This document shows positions 59,472-64,000 of a DNA stretch of 64,000 bases, in pieces. Each line of letters begins with the position of its first letter. Position 1 is the first letter of the stretch. Origin of the DNA: JAAXHF01 sp963665955 (lineage in GTDB: Bacteria > Desulfobacterota > Binatia > Bin18); the NCBI GenBank assembly GCA_965231765.1, contig OZ246887.1, positions 1,550,001 through 1,614,000 of the forward strand, written 5' to 3'. Made by a program: the position numbers and the translations under genes. Below the pieces are notes generated by a model, which was not told the origin of the DNA, did no database searches, and saw only the letters and a list, made by a program, of their open reading frames with translations.

Positions 59472-60596
59472 ATGCGACATATCGGACCCCTCGCCCCTAT
59501 CGCCGCCATATTGCTCACAACAACACTCCCGGTTTGGGCAGCCCCAAGCCAGGCCCCAAGCCAGCCTTGGCAGGGACCGCGGTCAGGCCAGGAGGAAGTC
59601 ATCCCGGCCCCACAGGTATTACCTGCTCCAGTCCGGCAGACCGTCGTGCCAGGCGCTCCACAGAATACCGGGCCAGGCCATCCACAGGCCCTGGAAGTCC
59701 CAGCCCCACAAGCAACTCCGGTGCTGCTCGAACAGCCGGACGCGCAGCCCTCTCAGCTCCTGCCCGACCTGGCCGCCCAGCCGTGGCCACAGCTCCCGCC
59801 ACAGTCAGGGCCGGCCTATCTTGGGCTGACCGGAAAAACTGCCCCAGCCTGCCGTTACCCGCCTGGGGTGCGCGTCACCCAGATTGTGACGGGCAGCCCT
59901 GCCGACCAGGCTGGCCTCACCAGTGCGACCAGCGATTTGATTCTCGCAGTTGATGGCCAGCGAATTCGTGACACGGGCGAGCTGAAAAAAGAGATGAGTC
60001 GCTTTCGGCCTGGCGACCTTGTCTACTTCTCTATCTTGCGGGATAAGGGCAAACTCCGTCAGATACCTGTTCGGCTCCAAGCCTATCCAAACACGCTGCT
60101 CCATCAACAGACCGACCGAGCGTTTACCGCAGCCCAAAAACGGCTCGGAAAAAGTATCGAAACCATAACCAGAAAAGAACTCGACAATATCGTCGGCACC
60201 GAGTTCAGCGCCCTGGTCGGAGATGGTCTTGCCACGGTCAATACCTACGACCTCGATACACTCGCCAGGGGTGATGTTGAATCCTTTGTCCGTAAAGAGG
60301 TGGAAACACAGGTCAGGCAAGAGCTGACCAGCAGAGTCAGCAGACAGCTTGAGCCGTATCTTGACCGCGAGTTCCAGTCACAGTTTCGGAAGGGTCTGGA
60401 AACCCTGGAAACGGAGGATTTCGAAACCTTCGTCCAACACGAAATTGGAAAAAGAGTCGAGCGAGAGCTTGACAACAGACTCGCACAAGAACTCGACACC
60501 CGGCTCAGACAGGAACTCGACCCCGTCGCCGTGCAAAAAATGCACGACCGACTCCAGCGAGAAATGCACGCCCACGAACGGAAACACCACCAGTGA
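59472..60596 (+). CDS. Exported PDZ-domain protein with duplicated charged helical repeat
   Basis: 374 residues. A signal peptide (IAAILLTTTLPVWA) is followed by a Pro/Gln-rich linker (about 25-115), then one PDZ domain (YLGLTGKTAPACRYPPGVRVTQIV, SPADQAGL, ILAVDGQRI) ending near 205. The rest is charged helix with an internal duplication: GDVESFVRKEVETQVRQEL near 266 resembles EDFETFVQHEIGKRVEREL near 314, 48 residues apart. It lacks a protease domain, so it may be a periplasmic scaffold. Ribosome site aaggagc. Confidence 0.78.
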   Translation: MRHIGPLAPIAAILLTTTLPVWAAPSQAPSQPWQGPRSGQEEVIPAPQVLPAPVRQTVVPGAPQNTGPGHPQALEVPAPQATPVLLEQPDAQPSQLLPDLAAQPWPQLPPQSGPAYLGLTGKTAPACRYPPGVRVTQIVTGSPADQAGLTSATSDLILAVDGQRIRDTGELKKEMSRFRPGDLVYFSILRDKGKLRQIPVRLQAYPNTLLHQQTDRAFTAAQKRLGKSIETITRKELDNIVGTEFSALVGDGLATVNTYDLDTLARGDVESFVRKEVETQVRQELTSRVSRQLEPYLDREFQSQFRKGLETLETEDFETFVQHEIGKRVERELDNRLAQELDTRLRQELDPVAVQKMHDRLQREMHAHERKHHQ

Positions 60597-60608
60597 CGGC
60601 GGACATAT

Positions 60609-61058
60609 TCAGGCAGGCACAGAGGGACGCAGGCCGAGCAGACCAGGCAGCCTACTCGCCTGGGTAGGCTCTACCGCACCAGCCTGTTTGAGCATGTTCA
60701 CCACCGCCTCCGAATCTGCTCGAGTGGTTTTTCGAGCCCAGCCCAGAGCGGTATTGCCATAATTATCTGTGGCATTCACATCTGCCCCTTTCGCCAGCAA
60801 CAACTCAACAATCTGACGGTGGCCTTTGCGCGCAGCAACAATCAGGGCCGTATGCCCAAAGGACGCATCCTTGACGTTCACATCAATTCCGTTTTCCAAC
60901 ATAGTTTGAACCGTGTTGAGGTTCCCGCCACCAGCCGCATCAAAGAAGGCGTCGGTCGTTGTTAGCGGCGGCGGCGTATCGTCAGGCTTCGTCATTTCCA
61001 GCACGACTAAGACAAGCACCCCAACTGCACAAAGTAGAACCCACCCCGGGATCTTCAT
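60609..61058 (-). CDS. Membrane-anchored ankyrin-repeat protein
   Basis: 149 residues. An N-terminal membrane segment (WVLLCAVGVLVLVVLEM, residues 6-22) is followed by three ankyrin repeats: TTDAFFDAAGGGNLNTVQTML, GHTALIVAARKGHRQIVELLLAKGA, and DNYGNTALGWARK. Likely periplasmic protein-protein interaction module. Ribosome site aaggaggga. A YIP1-like gene is next on the same strand. Confidence 0.88.
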   Translation of the reverse strand: MKIPGWVLLCAVGVLVLVVLEMTKPDDTPPPLTTTDAFFDAAGGGNLNTVQTMLENGIDVNVKDASFGHTALIVAARKGHRQIVELLLAKGADVNATDNYGNTALGWARKTTRADSEAVVNMLKQAGAVEPTQASRLPGLLGLRPSVPA

Positions 61059-61104
61059 CTACTCCCTCCTTTTACCAAGACAAGCGGTCCCTCTTCAGGA
61101 CGGC

Positions 61105-61644
61105 TCAGGCCGCCAGCAGATTAATGCCAAAGACCGACCCGATCAGCCCAAAAACGATTAACGACGCGCCCCAGCCAATGACGCACACCATGACAGCCTG
61201 TACCGTACTATCATAATCGAGTGCTTGGCGTACGGCGATGACCATCGCCACCAGCGACCATAGAGAAGCAATAAAAGCCGTGAGAGCGCCCAGTCCCGGA
61301 ATGATACCCAAGACACGAATCACTCCGGGCGCACTGGCAAATCCCAGCGTTCTGAGCAGCTCGGGCATATCGGTTTGGGTCTTGTGGCCGGGCAAGAGCT
61401 TCGTGCCAATGACATACACAATTCCCGCCCACACGACCCAGCCCAGCAGCGCGCCAATGACGCCAACAATCAGACCGGCCAGACCAGCCACCCGCAAGCC
61501 GCCGATTCCAGCCGCCAGGCTTGAAATGAGAACCACGAACAGCGCTTGTTCCAACGCCCCCTCGTCCGCTTCGACTTCCTCATACAGAGCTGGCTCGAGT
61601 TTTGCGGCCCGTATCATCCGACCTATCAACTGTTCTCTATCCAT
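61105..61644 (-). CDS. YIP1-family membrane protein
   Basis: 179 residues with about five membrane helices, opening with an amphipathic stretch (MDREQLIGRMIRAAKLEPALYEEVEAD), then LFVVLISSLAAGIGG, VIGALLGWVVWAGIVYVIG and GLGALTAFIASLWSLVAMVIAV. This matches the bacterial YIP1 pattern, function unknown. Ribosome site aaggaggtg. It lies 47 bases before the ankyrin gene on the same strand, likely co-transcribed. Confidence 0.85.
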   Translation of the reverse strand: MDREQLIGRMIRAAKLEPALYEEVEADEGALEQALFVVLISSLAAGIGGLRVAGLAGLIVGVIGALLGWVVWAGIVYVIGTKLLPGHKTQTDMPELLRTLGFASAPGVIRVLGIIPGLGALTAFIASLWSLVAMVIAVRQALDYDSTVQAVMVCVIGWGASLIVFGLIGSVFGINLLAA

Positions 61645-61772
61645 GCCCGCACCTCCTTACTCCATGCATCGCCATGTGCTCCCTGTGCGTGTTGACATTT
61701 TTCCCACATCAATACGGGGCTGCGCAAGAGTCCTCTGTGCCCAGATATGCCCAGACGTGCACCTGCTCAGCC

Positions 61773-62723
61773 TCAGGTCCTCAAGACAATCTTTAAGGTG
61801 CCTGCCCGCGCGGCCTGATGCGCGGCCTCGACTCCCGCTGCCAACGGATACACGTTGTGAATCAGCGGCGAGACACTCACCCGTTTGTGCCGTAATGCCT
61901 CCAACGCCGGAGGGAACACACCGCACCGCGAGCCGACAACAGTGACTTCATGAATGACCAGCGGAGCCAAGGACAGGCAATGTTGGGCGGCCAGCGTGCT
62001 TTTGAGCACCAACCTGCCCCGCGGGCGAACTGTCTCAATGGCGAGCGCCAGTCCCGCTGCCGATCCGGTCGCTTCCACGACGATATCAGCCGCGGACGGT
62101 TTCCAATCGGCCAACAGGCACGTCCCCAGCCCGTGTTTTTTGAGAAACCCGAGTTTGTCGGGATGTTTACCAACCGCCGTCACTCGGGCTCCTGTCTGAT
62201 GCAGCACCTGAGCACATAAGAGGCCGAGCTTCCCATCACCAAACACGATAACGTCATCGCCTGATTGGACCTGGACCTGCTCCAGTATTTCAAACGCGGC
62301 AGCCAGCGGTTCACAAAAAACTGCCTCTTCATCAGCCACACTGTCGGGCACAACGTGCAGGTTTGCCACCGGGACGGCCATATACTCGGCAAAGCTCCCA
62401 TCGGCATTCAGAATGCCCATGACTTGCCGCGTCGGACAATGGCGCTGCAAGCCTTTCGCACACATCTCACACCTGCCGCAGGCAAAATTAATCTCGCCCA
62501 CAACCCGTTTACCGAGCAGCTCAGCCGGTCCTTCATGAACCTCGCCGACAAACTCGTGGCCAGGCACTCCTTGAAATGCCATATAGCCCTTAAAGATCTG
62601 CAAATCAGTTGAGCAAATACCAGCCAAACGGACTCGGAGCAGTGCAAATCCATCCTGGATGGACGGGTTTGCATACCCCTGCTGTAGTCGTAATTGTTGG
62701 CCGTCCCAGTGGAGTGCTTGCAT
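61773..62723 (-). CDS. Zinc-dependent medium-chain dehydrogenase
   Basis: 316 residues of the MDR superfamily. The ATG at 62723 gives MQALHWDGQQLRLQQ; longer starts lack similarity. Catalytic zinc ligands are Cys in GICSTDLQIF and the His of PGHEFVGEV. Structural zinc cysteines are in NFACGRCEMCAKGLQRHC. The Rossmann motif VIVFGDGKLGLLCAQV is GxGxxG-like with an Asp. Sugar alcohol or small alcohol substrate likely, not decidable. Its stop lies about 49 bases after a short gap from the YIP1 gene start; separate unit from the LLM gene whose end is 14 bases upstream. Confidence 0.9.
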   Translation of the reverse strand: MQALHWDGQQLRLQQGYANPSIQDGFALLRVRLAGICSTDLQIFKGYMAFQGVPGHEFVGEVHEGPAELLGKRVVGEINFACGRCEMCAKGLQRHCPTRQVMGILNADGSFAEYMAVPVANLHVVPDSVADEEAVFCEPLAAAFEILEQVQVQSGDDVIVFGDGKLGLLCAQVLHQTGARVTAVGKHPDKLGFLKKHGLGTCLLADWKPSAADIVVEATGSAAGLALAIETVRPRGRLVLKSTLAAQHCLSLAPLVIHEVTVVGSRCGVFPPALEALRHKRVSVSPLIHNVYPLAAGVEAAHQAARAGTLKIVLRT

Positions 62724-62737
62724 CTGTCTTCCAGTTA

Positions 62738-63625
62738 TTACATGCCCGTCTTTTCGGCGAACTCTTCCATAATGTCGAAGGCACTTCTCAGATTGTTTGT
62801 CCACAGCGGGATAGGAGCCAGAAAGGACTCATAACCCAGGTCCTGGTATTTTTTCATTTCCTCGATAAATCTATCGACTGTACCAACATAGGCTGGCGTC
62901 ACGCTGATCTGAATACTCTTCATGTCTCGACCGGCTTTGTCAGCGGCTTCTTTTAATCGACTCAGACTGTCTTGAAACGTAGTGTAATCTTTCGCTGACG
63001 CGACCCAGCCGTCACCCAGCTCGGCGACGCGGCGCATGGCCCGCGCGGAGTGACCGCCAATCCAGACTGGCAACGGCTTTTGGACCGGCTTGGGCTCACA
63101 CTTAATACCGCTAAAATGACAGAATTCTCCTTCGAATTGTGGATCGGGATTGGTCCATAATTCCCGCATTGCCCGCAGATACTCATCACTCAGCGCACTC
63201 CGACGTGTAAACGGCGCGCCGAGCAGGCTGATCTCTTCTTCCATCCAGCCGATGCCGGCTCCCAGCATCATGCGGCCGCGCGACAGCACATCGAGTGTGG
63301 CGAACATCTTGGCCGTGAGGATGGGATTGCGATGGGGCAAGACTAAGACCCATGTTCCCAAACGCACTCGGTGCGTGACACCCGCCAGATAGCCCAGCGT
63401 CGCAAGCGGCTCCAGCATGCCTTGCGAAGGGTCTGCTGGAAATTCGCCAGTGTCATTATACGGATAGCGTGACGTGATATCAGTTGGAATCACAACGTGA
63501 TCGGCCACCCAGAGCGAGTCAAAGCCCAAGGCTTCTGCTTTCTGGGCAATCGCCAGTAACGCATCCAGCGCTCCCGGCCCAGTTGCCAGCGGTCCCAAGT
63601 TGGGCAGTAACATGCCAAATTTCAT
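62738..63625 (-). CDS. LLM-class flavin-dependent oxidoreductase (paralogue 5)
   Basis: 295 residues. ATG at 63625 after a gaggagcacg ribosome site gives MKFGMLLPNLGPLATGP; the much longer frame upstream is not coding. Motifs: AEALGFDSLWVADHVVIP, THRVRLGTWVLVLPHRNPI, ATLDVLSRGRMMLGAGIGW, LPVWIGGHSARAMRRVAELGDG. Its end lies 14 bases before the start of the zinc dehydrogenase, so the two may be one transcript. The upstream gap also holds the divergent CoA-transferase promoter. Confidence 0.9.
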   Translation of the reverse strand: MKFGMLLPNLGPLATGPGALDALLAIAQKAEALGFDSLWVADHVVIPTDITSRYPYNDTGEFPADPSQGMLEPLATLGYLAGVTHRVRLGTWVLVLPHRNPILTAKMFATLDVLSRGRMMLGAGIGWMEEEISLLGAPFTRRSALSDEYLRAMRELWTNPDPQFEGEFCHFSGIKCEPKPVQKPLPVWIGGHSARAMRRVAELGDGWVASAKDYTTFQDSLSRLKEAADKAGRDMKSIQISVTPAYVGTVDRFIEEMKKYQDLGYESFLAPIPLWTNNLRSAFDIMEEFAEKTGM

Positions 63626-63782
63626 CGTGCTCCTCCTGTCTGCATACTCTTCCAAATGTTCATCGCTCTTCCGTATAGACTGCTCAGACACTTGAGACAA
63701 GCCAGGCGGTTGACAGCGTGGCAAAAGACGCTGAGCTGAGCTATACAAGGGCAACAGTGCACGGATTCTGAAGGGAGAGGAT

Positions 63783-64000
63783 ATGGCGAACAGAACCCAA
63801 CAGCCGCCTATACTGGCAGGCGTTACAGTCTTAGACTTCACCCAATATTTAGCTGGCCCGACCGCGACTCGGCTGATGGCCGAACTCGGCGCCGAGGTTA
63901 TTAAAGTCGAACAGGCCAATCAAGGCGACCCGGCGCGAGGTATCCCCTTTCTCAAAGATGGTCGGAGTATTTATTTCATTCAGCAAAATCGAGGCAAGAA
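63783..64000 (+). CDS. CaiB/BaiF family III CoA-transferase (N-terminal part, cut by window edge)
   Basis: 73 codons visible. The opening LAGVTVLDFTQYLAGPTATRLMAELGAEVIKVEQ is the family pattern; the catalytic Asp lies further on, outside the window. Ribosome site gaagggagaggat before the ATG at 63783. Members move CoA between acids; substrate unknown. Confidence 0.9.
   Translation, partial: MANRTQQPPILAGVTVLDFTQYLAGPTATRLMAELGAEVIKVEQANQGDPARGIPFLKDGRSIYFIQQNRGK

Noticed and set aside
62724..62804. Longer start of the zinc dehydrogenase
   Set aside because: The extra residues overlap the end of the LLM gene and do not match the family.

Overview
The window reads as chromosomal DNA of a Gram-negative-type heterotroph. 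It carries lgt, a YIP1-like membrane protein and several exported proteins, and has intermediate G+C. No ribosomal RNA or other decisive taxonomic marker is present. Five luciferase-like (LLM class) flavin oxidoreductases, three acyl-CoA dehydrogenases, three SDRs, an SCP2-type thiolase and a CaiB/BaiF CoA-transferase beside ordinary housekeeping genes resemble the gene content of uncultivated lineages such as Tectomicrobia/Entotheonella or deltaproteobacterial relatives. That placement is inference only.

Layout. 1-7 kb (minus): a pyrimidine operon pyrC-carA-carB running into recG, cut by the left edge. It is preceded by a consensus-like promoter and an intrinsic terminator inside the leader, which looks like an attenuator. 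7.2-15.6 kb: an exported protein with an in-frame stop, tenA, a small CxxC protein, tlyA, xseA-xseB-ispA, ctpA and lgt-tlpA. 15.7-17.3 kb (plus): dtd, a DUF1285-like gene and trmL. 17.3-21 kb: a histidine-phosphatase relic, an isoaspartyl peptidase and two adjacent acyl-CoA dehydrogenases. 21.3-26.5 kb: ftsB divergent from eno, a histone H1-like protein, an alpha/beta-hydrolase without a normal triad, and an ABC-F ATPase.

26.6-38.3 kb is a catabolic or detoxification stretch: four LLM oxidoreductases, two SDRs, an acyl-CoA dehydrogenase, a 3-hydroxyisobutyrate-dehydrogenase-like enzyme, a GST, a PPOX-fold protein, and nadM-apgM. 38.3-42.5 kb: maf-yggS-proC-yggT-yggU, an FmdB zinc-ribbon gene, tRNA-Val(CAC) and an XRE regulator. 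42.6-51.3 kb: cysM-like, thiC under a TPP riboswitch with its own promoter, a FemAB/GNAT-like protein, an RNase II-family enzyme, an SDR and dienelactone hydrolase. 51.5-56 kb: an alpha/beta hydrolase, a degenerate tRNA-fMet-like relic with a terminator, then a G+C-rich tract with an NCS2 permease fused to an RsbW-like C-terminal domain, and a GPP34 protein. 56-64 kb: a Ycf45-like AAA/R3H protein, a thiolase, a PDZ protein, ankyrin and YIP1 proteins, a zinc dehydrogenase, a fifth LLM enzyme and the start of a CoA-transferase.

The most distinctive non-gene signal is a family of imperfect 7-bp tandem repeats. They occur in most of the larger gaps, overlap gene ends and lie inside carB, where they encode interdomain residues without breaking the frame. 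Several palindromic repeat families and an 11-bp repeat family sit among them. No insertion sequence, CRISPR array or integrase gene was seen.
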